Positions 47,627 to 56,364 of a DNA stretch of 64,000 bases are shown one piece after another. The notes under the pieces were generated by a model. The model was given only the letters and a program-made list of their open reading frames with translations, ran no database searches and was not told the DNA's origin. Origin of the DNA: Telluribacter roseus (GTDB taxonomy: Bacteria; Bacteroidota; Bacteroidia; Cytophagales; Spirosomataceae); assembly GCF_017355915.2 (NCBI RefSeq), contig NZ_JAFEUV020000005.1, forward strand, positions 310,001-374,000. Direction: 5' to 3'. Made by a program: the position numbers and the translations under genes. Every line of letters starts with the position of its first letter. Position 1 is the stretch's first letter.

Positions 47627-48376
47627 ATGTACGCAGTCATTGCCGCATTTGTAGGACATTGGTATCTGTCTCTATTTTGCCAAACTTTTTTCCTTCATCG
47701 CTACTCAGCCCATAAGATGTTCAAGATGAGCAAGTTTTGGGAGCGATTCTTTTACTTGCTGACATACGTTTCGCAGGGATCATCGTACCTGAGCCCCAGG
47801 GCCTATGCGATCCTGCACCGGATGCACCACGCGTTTAGCGATACCGACAAAGATCCCCATTCACCCCACCATACCAAGAACGTATTCACGATGATGTGGG
47901 AGACTAAGGATATCTATAATGCGGTACTTAATCGTAAAAGAGCAATTGAGTCGCAGTTTGAGCGTAACTACCCCGAGTGGAACCTGATCGAAAAGCTGGG
48001 CGACTCCTGGGCATCACGTATCGGCTGGGGCATAGTATATATCTCATTCTATGTACTGGCATATCTGTATCTGGATATGCACTGGGCGTTCTTCTTCCTG
48101 TTGCCTATTCACTTCCTAATGGGACCTATCCACGGTGCTATCGTGAACTGGAGCGGACACAAGTACGGTTACCAGAACTTTGACAACAACGACCAGTCAA
48201 AGAACTCACTGATCGTAGATTTTCTGATGATGGGCGAGTTGTTCCAGAATAACCACCACAAGCGTCCCAACTCACTGAACTTTGGATCGAAGTGGTATGA
48301 GGTGGACCCGACTTATCCGGTTATTAAGATGTTGGATAAATTGAAGATCATCGAAGTACGGAAAAAAGAGAGATAG
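47627..48376 (+). CDS. Acyl-CoA/fatty-acid desaturase
   Basis: 249 residues with several membrane helices and the three di-iron histidine boxes of the acyl-CoA desaturase family: HRYSAH (24-29), HRMHH (64-68) and NNHHKRP (starting 208). It introduces a double bond, probably delta-9, into membrane acyl chains using oxygen. Shorter than the ~300-370 of many relatives, and the first helix is close to the N-terminus, but a start further upstream is blocked. Ends before a hairpin. Confidence 0.9.
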   Translation: MYAVIAAFVGHWYLSLFCQTFFLHRYSAHKMFKMSKFWERFFYLLTYVSQGSSYLSPRAYAILHRMHHAFSDTDKDPHSPHHTKNVFTMMWETKDIYNAVLNRKRAIESQFERNYPEWNLIEKLGDSWASRIGWGIVYISFYVLAYLYLDMHWAFFFLLPIHFLMGPIHGAIVNWSGHKYGYQNFDNNDQSKNSLIVDFLMMGELFQNNHHKRPNSLNFGSKWYEVDPTYPVIKMLDKLKIIEVRKKER

Positions 48377-48398
48377 TAAGCACTTACTACTAAATAAC

Positions 48399-48436
48399 GA
48401 AGGCCGAATCCTGTGGATCCGGCCTTCTGCTTTATT
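48399..48436 (+). terminator. Intrinsic terminator after the desaturase gene
   Basis: GAAGGCCGAATCC/GGATCCGGCCTTC arms with one mismatch and a TGT loop, followed by a T-rich stretch. Confidence 0.75.
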
Positions 48437-48451
48437 GGGGTAGGTACATAA

Positions 48452-48487
48452 AAACTTTGGCAGGTATGCTCTATACCTGCCAAGTTT
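48452..48487 (-). terminator. Terminator of the leftward cinA-to-kinase run
   Basis: Arms AAACTTTGGCAGGTA and TACCTGCCAAGTTT with one bulged T and a seven-base loop. Read leftward it is followed by TTTTTATG. It lies about 140 bases after the kinase stop. Confidence 0.7.
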
Positions 48488-48628
48488 GCTTATTAACACC
48501 ACAAAAAATGAAATACAAAATGGGAAACTTGCCCGATACCGTTAACATGAGCATCCACTTCCTTTATCGGACAATACAAATTAAATCCCGACTCCTTAAA
48601 ATGGAGTTAAAATGGGCTTAGAATTTCC

Positions 48629-49996
48629 TTAATGTCTTAAAAAAGTTAGTATGAAGGTGGTACCCACCGGCTCGTTAGGCTGCATACTTATGGTACCATT
48701 GTGCAGCTTCATGATGCGGTCTACCAGCGAGAGCCCTATACCGTACCCCTTGACGCTGGCCGTATTGTCCCCGCGGAAGAAAGGCTGGAATATGAGGTTC
48801 TGGTCCTGCTCGGGAATACCCTTACCGTGGTCCGAGAATGAGACCTCAATCGCCTCCTCCGTCGCTGCTAAGCTTACAGACACATTGTTGTCGTCCGAAA
48901 ACTTGCAGGCGTTATCAATCAGGTTCAGGAAGACCGTTTTGAGCAGGGTAGGGTTCCCCGTAACTTCCAGCCAGGTATCGTCTTCGGGAAGTTCGCCGAG
49001 GTTAAGCTGGATCCGGTACTGCCGGTTCGTATGGCCAATGCTGGTACGCGCATCCCAGAGGAGCTCATCCACCCGTACCGTTTCGGTGAGTATATCCCGA
49101 CGGTCTTCACTTACCTTGGCCAGTTCAAGCAGGGTATTCGAGAGCTGTGAAAGCTGCTGAATATCTTCCAGTACAGAATGAATGGTATTCTTGTACTCAT
49201 CAGCCGAGCGCTCTTTGAGCAGACTTACTTCCAGCTGGGAGCTAATCTTGGTCAGTGGGTTCTTGAGCTCGTGGGATACATTGGCCACAAAGGTCTTCTG
49301 CATCCTGAAAGCGGTTTCAATCCGATCAAGGAGCTTGTTGAAGGTAGTAGTCAGGCGACCTATTTCATCCTGCTGGTTAGGTACGTCGAGTCGTGTACTT
49401 AGCTTCTGCGGTAGTATACCCTCTACCTCATTCATGACGCGTGATATGGGGAGCAGAGCACGCTGGGAAAACAGCCAGCCGGCAAATGCCACAATGGCTG
49501 TAACAAACACAAATATGACCGCCAGCATGGTACGCAGGTTATTAAGGTTAGCCTGCCCGTACAGATCCTGAGCGCCCAGCATTACTACGGCTCTATTGAA
49601 AGGGTACTTGTAGTATATACCAACCACCTTATAGTCGCCGTCGGTATACCGGATTTGTTCACTTCTACGAATTTCGTCCAGCCAGTAGTTGGACACATGG
49701 ATGGAGAGGGAGTCCGTATTGGTATAGATCAATCGATTTTTCTCGTCAAAGATCAGGATGTTTTCGTTGAAGATAAGGTCCCGGTTTGACTTGTCGAAGA
49801 CTTTGAGCAGGTCCGTATCTACCTGCCGTACTTTCAGGAGTAGCTCGGCCGTAGATACAGCCTTGGACCGGAGGCGGTCATAGAAGTCCTCGATGGTATT
49901 GACATAGGTAAAGTAGTAAATAGCCAGAAAGGCAACCAGCATGATGGCACTTACCAACAAGGAGAACTGGACAGTCAGCCGGGTGCGGATCTGCAT
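48629..49996 (-). CDS. Membrane histidine kinase
   Basis: 455 residues. Two membrane helices (about 10-30 and 165-185) enclose a periplasmic sensor domain of ~130 residues. A HAMP segment, the phospho-acceptor H242 in NVSHELKNPLTKISSQLEVSL, and the ATP-binding domain with NLIDNACKFSD, DHGKGIP and GYGIGLSLVDRI follow. It starts two bases after the response regulator stop, so it is its partner. The sensed signal is unknown. Confidence 0.95.
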   Translation of the reverse strand: MQIRTRLTVQFSLLVSAIMLVAFLAIYYFTYVNTIEDFYDRLRSKAVSTAELLLKVRQVDTDLLKVFDKSNRDLIFNENILIFDEKNRLIYTNTDSLSIHVSNYWLDEIRRSEQIRYTDGDYKVVGIYYKYPFNRAVVMLGAQDLYGQANLNNLRTMLAVIFVFVTAIVAFAGWLFSQRALLPISRVMNEVEGILPQKLSTRLDVPNQQDEIGRLTTTFNKLLDRIETAFRMQKTFVANVSHELKNPLTKISSQLEVSLLKERSADEYKNTIHSVLEDIQQLSQLSNTLLELAKVSEDRRDILTETVRVDELLWDARTSIGHTNRQYRIQLNLGELPEDDTWLEVTGNPTLLKTVFLNLIDNACKFSDDNNVSVSLAATEEAIEVSFSDHGKGIPEQDQNLIFQPFFRGDNTASVKGYGIGLSLVDRIMKLHNGTISMQPNEPVGTTFILTFLRH

Positions 49997-49998
49997 GG

Positions 49999-50676
49999 CT
50001 ATTCTAATTTAAGTACATATCCCATTCCAAACTGCGTATGGATAAGCTTGGTCGGGAAGTCACGGTCTATCTTTTTTCGAAGGTAATTAACGTACACTTC
50101 TATAATGTTAGTACCTGAGTCAAAATCAATCTCCCATACCTGTTCGGCAATTTCGGCCTTGGATACAACCCGTCCCTGGTTACGGATCAGGTACACCAGC
50201 AGGTTAAACTCCCGGGCAGTCAGGTCTATTTTTATGCCGGACCGCTGTACGGTCTTAGCGTCCAGATTAACTTCCAGGTCAGCGAAGCTAAGGGTCTGGG
50301 TGGTCTGAGATACATTACCGGCCCGCTTGGTAAGTGCCCGTACCCGTGCCATCAGTTCTTTGAACTCAAAGGGCTTTACCAGGTAGTCATCGGCACCAGC
50401 GTCAAAGCCAGTCACCTTGTCGTCAGTAGTACCCAGTGCCGTCAGCATCAGGATAGGAGTCTGGTTGCCCAGTTTCCGGAGTTCGCGGCAGAGCTCTATA
50501 CCATTGATGCCCGGTATAATTATGTCGCTGATGATGAGCTGATACGCATTTCGCTTGGCGATCTGCAGACCGATCAGTCCGTCGTAGGCTATATCTACTT
50601 CAAACCCATTTTCTTCCAGCCCCTGCTTGAGGGACTGCAGCGTTTTGGGTTCATCCTCTATGAGTAGTAATTTCAT
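49999..50676 (-). CDS. OmpR-family response regulator
   Basis: 225 residues. Receiver domain with acidic pocket E7/D8, phosphorylation site D51, T79 and K101 (LVKPF), followed by a winged-helix DNA-binding domain (DLTAREFNLLVYLIRNQGRVVSK). Belongs to the CusR/RprY-like group. The stop of the upstream HAD gene overlaps its start by four bases. Confidence 0.95.
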   Translation of the reverse strand: MKLLLIEDEPKTLQSLKQGLEENGFEVDIAYDGLIGLQIAKRNAYQLIISDIIIPGINGIELCRELRKLGNQTPILMLTALGTTDDKVTGFDAGADDYLVKPFEFKELMARVRALTKRAGNVSQTTQTLSFADLEVNLDAKTVQRSGIKIDLTAREFNLLVYLIRNQGRVVSKAEIAEQVWEIDFDSGTNIIEVYVNYLRKKIDRDFPTKLIHTQFGMGYVLKLE

Positions 50677-51206
50677 TTTTGCGGTAAAAACAGTTCGGCT
50701 ATTTCATCCCAGTCCTTTACCCGCTTAAACCCTCTGGCCTTCAGATTATGAGGGGCCGAAAATAGGATACCTTCGCTTCTGGAGGCAGATAAGGTAGTGG
50801 GCTGGTCGTCTATTAGATAATCCGTGATCAGGATGTTTTTGTTCCCGCAGAAGACCAGATTGGTCCACGGAATAAAGCTGAAATGACGGCGCAGCCAGTT
50901 ATACTTCTCATGGAATGAATTCGGGAATTCCATAGCCCGGGTAGCTATGAATACCTCGTAGTACTGCATGAGCTTCTGGACTGTTTCTACGGCACCGGCT
51001 TTCACCGGCAGATCGGCAAAAAATCCGGGCTGACTGACCATCCGGTACAGTCGGTCGACCTGCTTGGGATGGAGCAGTTCGCGAAAGGGCTTCTGATAAA
51101 ATACCTCTTCGTCGTGTAAGGGATCAAATTCGTCCATGACGATACTCACCAGCTTTCGGTGAGTATCCGCCAGAACGTCATCCATTCCAAAGGTCAGTCG
51201 AAGCAT
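50673..51206 (-). CDS. NT5C-type nucleotidase-like HAD protein lacking the nucleophile
   Basis: 177 residues. The NT5C/5'(3')-deoxyribonucleotidase layout is recognisable: motif I is TFGMDDVLAD at residues 5-14, motif II has IATRAMEFPN and motif IV is LIDDQP. In active enzymes motif I is DxD with a nucleophilic Asp; here that Asp is Gly7, while the second Asp (D9) remains. Unless the base is a sequencing error, phosphatase activity would be lost, and the protein may bind nucleotides or act as a regulator. It starts in the TGATG overlap with the E2 gene and overlaps the response regulator. Confidence 0.82.
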   Translation of the reverse strand: MLRLTFGMDDVLADTHRKLVSIVMDEFDPLHDEEVFYQKPFRELLHPKQVDRLYRMVSQPGFFADLPVKAGAVETVQKLMQYYEVFIATRAMEFPNSFHEKYNWLRRHFSFIPWTNLVFCGNKNILITDYLIDDQPTTLSASRSEGILFSAPHNLKARGFKRVKDWDEIAELFLPQK

Positions 51207-52555
51207 CAGAGTATGGGCCGGTTCAGGTCAAACTGTTCCAGATAATCAGATACCCGTTTTACAAACCGACCTCCCAATGCTCCGTCTACCACGCGGTGGT
51301 CGTACGAGTGAGAAATAAACATTTTGTGCCGAATACCGAGCAAGTCTCCCTGCGGAGTCTCTATAACGGCTGGCTTCTTCTCAATAGTACCAAAAGCCAT
51401 GATAGCCACCTGGGGCTGTACTATGATAGGAGTACCCATGATATTACCAAACGACCCAATGTTGGATACGGTATAGGTACCACCCGTGAGGTCATCGGCG
51501 GTCAGTTTGTTCTCGCGGGCACGATACGCCAGATCATTTACTTTCTTGGCCAGTCCTACCAGGTTGTACTGATCGGCGTGGTGAATAACCGGAACGATAA
51601 GATTACCATCGGGGAGGGCTACCGCCATACCGATATTGATATCCTTCTTCACGATAATAGTATCGCCCTCCACCGATACATTGATCAGGGGGAAGTCCTT
51701 GATAGCCTTTACTACGGCCTCAATAAGGACAGGTGTAAATGTAATGGCCTCGCCGCTTTGTTTTTTGAAGTCATTCTTTACGTTATTACGCCAGAGGACG
51801 ATGTTGGTCATATCCGTCTCGACGAAGGATGTAACGTGCGCCGATACCTGCAGAGACTCCACCATCCGGGAGGCAATCATCTTGCGCATCCGGTTCATCT
51901 CTATGATGTCATCCTGTCCGTTGAGCGATTTAGCCTGCGGAGCGGGAGCCGTTTTGGCGGCAGGCTTAGCCGGCGCTGCTGGTTTGGTAGCGGAGCGTTG
52001 CTTGATGAAGTTGATGATATCGTTCTTAGTGACGCGGTTTTCGGCACCGGTACCTGCGATGCCCGCCAACTCTTCCAGACTCACTCCTTCCTCCTTCGCG
52101 ATACTAAGTACCAGGGGCGAATAGAAACCATTGTTGGTCTCACCGGCAGCGGCTTCGGCGGGGAGCTGCGCCGGAACGGGATCAATGACTCCGGTAGAAG
52201 CCGCCTGCATTTTAGCTTCCAGTTGCTGGGCTGCCTGCTCTTCATTAGCTACCTCCTCGGCTACCGCCGCTACCGGGCTGGGTACCTGAGCGGGTGGCGT
52301 TTTGGTACTACCATTCTGTATTTCTATACGGGCTACCGGGCTGCCTACGGGCACTACATCTCCTTCTTTTACCAGCCACTCTACCAGTACACCCGTATGG
52401 GGGGCAGGTACCTCTGTATCTACTTTATCGGTCGCTACTTCCAGGATCGAATCATCGGCCTCTACGGTTTCGCCCGGCTGCTTGAGCCAGTTCAGTACCG
52501 TACATTCCATGATACTTTCGCCCATCTGGGGCATTACCATTTCAATAATTTTCAT
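51206..52555 (-). CDS. 2-oxo acid dehydrogenase E2 (dihydrolipoyl acyltransferase)
   Basis: 449 residues. One lipoyl domain at the N-terminus with lipoylated K44 in EVATDKVDTEV, an Ala/Pro/Glu-rich linker, an E3/E1-binding domain (YSPLVLSIAKEEGVSLEELAG), a second linker and the catalytic domain with the HxxxDG motif at H420/D424. Which complex it serves (branched-chain, 2-oxoglutarate or pyruvate) is unclear; the branched-chain/2-oxoisovalerate type seems likeliest from the MVMPQMGESI opening. No E1 or E3 gene is adjacent. 20 bases after cinA. Confidence 0.93.
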   Translation of the reverse strand: MKIIEMVMPQMGESIMECTVLNWLKQPGETVEADDSILEVATDKVDTEVPAPHTGVLVEWLVKEGDVVPVGSPVARIEIQNGSTKTPPAQVPSPVAAVAEEVANEEQAAQQLEAKMQAASTGVIDPVPAQLPAEAAAGETNNGFYSPLVLSIAKEEGVSLEELAGIAGTGAENRVTKNDIINFIKQRSATKPAAPAKPAAKTAPAPQAKSLNGQDDIIEMNRMRKMIASRMVESLQVSAHVTSFVETDMTNIVLWRNNVKNDFKKQSGEAITFTPVLIEAVVKAIKDFPLINVSVEGDTIIVKKDINIGMAVALPDGNLIVPVIHHADQYNLVGLAKKVNDLAYRARENKLTADDLTGGTYTVSNIGSFGNIMGTPIIVQPQVAIMAFGTIEKKPAVIETPQGDLLGIRHKMFISHSYDHRVVDGALGGRFVKRVSDYLEQFDLNRPIL

Positions 52556-52575
52556 TCTATTACGAATTTGAACTG

Positions 52576-53859
52576 TTATTGTTGATGTAATAGGACTGGT
52601 TGCTCATCTGTCTTTACCAGCTGCTCGCGTAGTAAGTTCAGCGCGTGGATGGCAGTGAGCTGTATGTTCTGGACACGGCTACCTCCCAGCGTCAGCAATT
52701 TGGTGATGGTCTGTGTGGGGGTGGAGCAGGCGATCCAGACGGTGCCTACTGGTTTTTCGTCGGTACCACCGTCCGGACCGGCAATACCGCTGGTAGCTAT
52801 GCCGTAAGTAGTACCCAGTAGCTCCCTGACCCGCTCAGCCATTTCAGTGACTGTCTGCTCACTGACGGCTCCGTTCTCGCGGATGGTTTCTTCTTTTACT
52901 CCCAAGGTACGAATTTTAACGGCATTGTCATAGCTAATGACCGATCCCATAAAGTAGCGGGAGGAACCGGGGATGCTGGTAAGGAGGTGGGCGATGTAGC
53001 CACCGCTGCAGCTTTCGGCGGTACTCAGGGTGGCTCCTCTGGATACCAGGAGTTGCCCCACTACCTGCTCGAGTACATCGTTGTCATAGCCAAATACATG
53101 GTGGCCGATGATAGGTAGTACCCGCTCTACTTCATGAGCTAGTTCTTTTTCCAGTTGGGAGCGGTCGGTACCCGTAGCGGTAAGGCGCAGCCGTACCTGG
53201 CCCAGGTGGGGCAGATACGCCAGCCGGATGTGCGGGGGGAGGGAGTCTTCCCACGACTCTATCCGCTCCGCCAGAAATGACTCACCGATCCCTACCGTAT
53301 GGATTACCTTATGGAGGATGACCGGCGGATTGAAGTAAGCCTTCAGCCTGGGAAGGACAACGTGCTCCATGAGGTTTTTCATCTCGTAGGGTACCCCTGG
53401 CATGGATATATATAGAGTACCTTCTTTTTCAAACCACATGCCGGGAGCCGTACCCCAGCGGTTCTCGAGGTAGGTACAGTTGGCCGGAAGAGCCGCCTGC
53501 ATCCGGTTCAGTTCGGTCATGGCGCGGCCCCGTTTGGCAAAGAATCCGGTAATGAGCTCGAGCGCATCTTCGTTAATGATCAGCTCGGTATCAAAATACC
53601 GGCACAATGTATGCTTGGTAATATCATCTTTGGTAGGACCCAGGCCACCGGTAATCAGTACCAGGTCGGCACGCTGGGAGGCTTCGCGGAGCGCGCTCAG
53701 AATATGGTCTGCATTGTCGCCTACGGAGGTTTTTCGGATGGGGCGGATACCGATCGATGTAAGTTCGGAGCCAATCCATTGGGTGTTGGTATCGGTGATC
53801 TGACCAAAGAGAATTTCATCTCCGATGGTCATGATTTCAGCCCTGATAGTAGGACGCAT
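52576..53859 (-). CDS. cinA: CinA family competence/damage protein, NMN deamidase-like
   Basis: 427 residues: N-terminal molybdopterin-binding-like domain (AEIMTIGDEILFGQITDTNTQWI, ITGGLGPTKDDITK) and a C-terminal CinA domain with TLSTAESCSGGYIAHLLTSIPG and IATSGIAGPDGGTDEKPVG. The two-domain form is the ADP-ribose pyrophosphatase/NMN deamidase enzyme of pyridine-nucleotide recycling. First gene of the leftward run with E2, HAD protein, regulator and kinase. Confidence 0.94.
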   Translation of the reverse strand: MRPTIRAEIMTIGDEILFGQITDTNTQWIGSELTSIGIRPIRKTSVGDNADHILSALREASQRADLVLITGGLGPTKDDITKHTLCRYFDTELIINEDALELITGFFAKRGRAMTELNRMQAALPANCTYLENRWGTAPGMWFEKEGTLYISMPGVPYEMKNLMEHVVLPRLKAYFNPPVILHKVIHTVGIGESFLAERIESWEDSLPPHIRLAYLPHLGQVRLRLTATGTDRSQLEKELAHEVERVLPIIGHHVFGYDNDVLEQVVGQLLVSRGATLSTAESCSGGYIAHLLTSIPGSSRYFMGSVISYDNAVKIRTLGVKEETIRENGAVSEQTVTEMAERVRELLGTTYGIATSGIAGPDGGTDEKPVGTVWIACSTPTQTITKLLTLGGSRVQNIQLTAIHALNLLREQLVKTDEQPVLLHQQ

Positions 53860-53967
53860 ACAGGTACAGTTTTGTGTGTAATTGGCTTAATTTTTCAAAA
53901 ATACGCAATTTTTATTGTTAACAATTACGTTTGTCAGGTAGTAACAACACGATAAACTCATTCACAG

Positions 53968-54702
53968 ATGGAAAGCAAAATTCTTTTAGTAGCAGGTATT
54001 TTATTGATTTCGAGCTGCACAAGCCAGGCTCAGATCAATAGAACGAAGTTGGGTAAAGTACTGGAAAAGGTCACTACACCGACGGGAGGTTTGTCAGAAT
54101 CTGAAATTGCCAATGGCCTCAAGGAAGCCCTCCGGGTCGGCATCAGCAATGGTTCGGCTGAGGCCTCCAAAACGGACGGCTACTTTAAGAATGAATATAT
54201 CAAGATCCTGTTCCCACCGGATGCCCGGCGGGTGGAGCAGCGGCTCCGGCAGATTGGCCTGGGCAACGAGGTAGACCGCTTTATCCTCTCGCTCAACCGG
54301 GCCGCCGAAGATGCCGCCAAAAAGTCAAAGCCAATCTTTATAAGTGCTATCACATCCATGACCATTACGGATGCCGTGGGTATCCTGCGCGGGGCAGATA
54401 CGTCGGCTACCTCATACCTGCGCCGTACCACCAACGATCAGCTCTATAATGCATTCTTCCCCGTGGTGGATAGTACCCTCAATCTTAACGAAGCTACCCG
54501 CTACTACGCTGATCTGGTAAATACGTATAACAGGCTGCCGATGGTGCAGAAGGTCAACCCAGACCTGAAGCAGTATGCCACCCAGAAGGCCATTGATGGA
54601 CTGTTTGTGCTGATTGCCGAAGAAGAAAAGAAGATACGCCGCGATCCGGCTGCCCGGGTCAATGATATTTTACGGCGGGTTTTTGGGCAGGCCGGTCAGT
54701 AG
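53968..54702 (+). CDS. DUF4197 lipoprotein
   Basis: 244 residues. A signal peptide ending in LLISSC (lipobox, Cys17) is followed by the DUF4197 domain: GLSESEIANGLKEALRVGISNG, YIKILFPPDARRVE, AAKKSKPIFISAITSMTITDA and YAADLVNTYN-like YADLVNTYN. Helical, envelope-located; function unknown. Precedes gldC by 35 bases. Confidence 0.9.
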   Translation: MESKILLVAGILLISSCTSQAQINRTKLGKVLEKVTTPTGGLSESEIANGLKEALRVGISNGSAEASKTDGYFKNEYIKILFPPDARRVEQRLRQIGLGNEVDRFILSLNRAAEDAAKKSKPIFISAITSMTITDAVGILRGADTSATSYLRRTTNDQLYNAFFPVVDSTLNLNEATRYYADLVNTYNRLPMVQKVNPDLKQYATQKAIDGLFVLIAEEEKKIRRDPAARVNDILRRVFGQAGQ

Positions 54703-54737
54703 TGTGTACTTTTGTCAAAACTTTATTAATACAACCA

Positions 54738-55079
54738 ATGAAAAAATCTGATATTCATTTCTCAGTAGAACTTGATAATCAAAATATCCCCGATAAGATA
54801 TTCTGGGAAGCTACCGACAATCCCAACGAAGGGATCAATGATACCCGTGCGATTGCCATTGCGGTATGGGATCATTACCATAAGGGTACCCTCAAAATAG
54901 ACCTGTGGACCAAGGATATGGAAGTATTCGATATGAAGCGCTTCTACATCGAAATCATGAGCGGTATTGCCGACACGCTCCTTACGGCTACCAACGATAA
55001 GAAAATGGCTGACTCTATCGAGGCGCTGTGCCAGACCATGAGCAAGAGCCTGGAAGAGGAAATGAAAGCGGCTCAGTAA
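54738..55079 (+). CDS. gldC: Gliding motility protein GldC
   Basis: 113 residues starting MKKSDIHFSVELDNQNIPD; an in-frame ATG at 54702 overlaps the upstream stop and is rejected. The sequence (KIFWEATDN, TRAIAIAVWDHYHKGTLKIDLWTKDMEVFDMKRF) matches GldC, a small cytoplasmic protein associated with gliding in Bacteroidota. It supports assignment to that phylum. Confidence 0.93.
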   Translation: MKKSDIHFSVELDNQNIPDKIFWEATDNPNEGINDTRAIAIAVWDHYHKGTLKIDLWTKDMEVFDMKRFYIEIMSGIADTLLTATNDKKMADSIEALCQTMSKSLEEEMKAAQ

Positions 55080-55102
55080 TTACGTAGCTAACTCATTTTA
55101 CA

Positions 55103-56299
55103 ATGTTCAAAAAAGTCTCTATCTGCTTGTTTCTGGTGATTGGTACTCTGACTTTGGCTATGGCCCAGGGAGTGCAATTCACCGAGAACAACCTCCGAAA
55201 TGTATTTAATCAGGCCCGGGTACAGAACAAACTGGTGTTCGTGGAGGTCTACTCCAGTACCTGCCATGTGTGTCAGAGTTTCATTCCTATCTTCAACCAG
55301 AAGCAAGTAGGAGATTTTTATAACCAGAGCTTTGCCAACTATAAGATTGAGGTAAACTCACCTGATTTCCAGCAGTTCATCCTGGCTAAGAAGATCTTCG
55401 TTCCCTCGCTACCTCTGTTGCTGTACTTTGATGGTAATCAGAACCTGCAGCACCTGGCAGTAATTGAGCCCAGCGCTCAGAACGTCCTCCAGCAGGGGCA
55501 GATCGCGCTGAATCCCGGTCAGCGGGCTTCCTCGATGAGGCAGCGCTTTGCGGCCGGGGAGCGGGCCAACCAGTTTCTGATCGACCTGGGTATGTACAGC
55601 CGGGTCGTATCGGATACGGCCATGAACCTCAGGGCGATGGATGCATACGCGAAGCAACAGCCACAGAATGCCTACCAGAACGAAACCAATTTTCTGGTAC
55701 TGCAGCGCCTGGTTATGGATGTTGATAATCCGATGGCTACCTACTTTATCAACCACCTGCCGGAGTACTCTAGAAAGTACGACCCGAAGCTGGTACAGAA
55801 TACGGCTGAGAACATAATAATGTACTCGCTGTTCAGCAGCCGGGGTAATAAGTACAGTAGCAGTAAGGTACTCCAGATGCGTGAGTACCTAACTAAAGCC
55901 GGTATAGGCGCTCAGGTAGCCCGTAACCGTGTCCTGTTGCCGCTGCTCAATGCCTACCTCCGTGAGAAGAAAGCCGCTGAGGCGGTCGCCGTAGTGAATA
56001 CCCACGCTACGCAGGTACCTATGAAAGCCCCAGACTATATCTACCTGATCCGGTACTTCAACGAGAAGAGCCCCAATGCCAGCTACGTACCTTCTGCCCA
56101 GAACTGGTTCAACAACGGCCTGAAAACAGTAGGAGCCAATAGCAAAGAAGCCTCCGACCTGCATTATCAGATGGCGGTGGCGTACAAAAAAGCGGGTAAG
56201 AAGGCCGAGGCCACCCGTACCGCTCAGCGTTCGGTAGCCATTGCCAAAGCTGCCAAAGTGGACAGCAGCCAGGCTGAGGCCCTGCTCAGAAGTATATAA
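55103..56299 (+). CDS. Thioredoxin-like exported protein with helical repeat tail
   Basis: 398 residues. Signal peptide (MFKKVSICLFLVIGTLTLAMA), then a thioredoxin-fold domain (to ~130) with active-site CHVC at residues 54-57 (YSSTCHVCQSF) and a cis-Pro region VPSLPLLLYFDG. The remaining ~250 residues are helical, with repeat-like segments (YQMAVAYKKAGKKAEATRTAQ) suggesting tetratricopeptide or Sel1-like folding. Likely periplasmic disulfide handling coupled to a partner-binding scaffold; partner unknown. Confidence 0.85.
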   Translation: MFKKVSICLFLVIGTLTLAMAQGVQFTENNLRNVFNQARVQNKLVFVEVYSSTCHVCQSFIPIFNQKQVGDFYNQSFANYKIEVNSPDFQQFILAKKIFVPSLPLLLYFDGNQNLQHLAVIEPSAQNVLQQGQIALNPGQRASSMRQRFAAGERANQFLIDLGMYSRVVSDTAMNLRAMDAYAKQQPQNAYQNETNFLVLQRLVMDVDNPMATYFINHLPEYSRKYDPKLVQNTAENIIMYSLFSSRGNKYSSSKVLQMREYLTKAGIGAQVARNRVLLPLLNAYLREKKAAEAVAVVNTHATQVPMKAPDYIYLIRYFNEKSPNASYVPSAQNWFNNGLKTVGANSKEASDLHYQMAVAYKKAGKKAEATRTAQRSVAIAKAAKVDSSQAEALLRSI

Positions 56300-56329
56300 G
56301 CAATTAAGATACTATTGGAAAGTGTAACG

Positions 56330-56364
56330 AAAGGATCAGCCCTGAAGCTGGTCCTTTTCTTCTT
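56330..56364 (+). terminator. Hairpin after the thioredoxin-like gene
   Basis: AAAGGATCAGC/GCTGGTCCTTT arms (one T-G wobble), six-base loop and TCTTCTTG following. It overlaps the stop codon of the convergent TPR gene. Confidence 0.6.

Noticed and set aside
51296-52585. A 429-codon open frame antisense to the E2 gene
   Set aside because: The opposite strand has a complete E2 with lipoyl, binding and catalytic motifs. The antisense product is rich in Tyr/Gly/Arg with no family resemblance.
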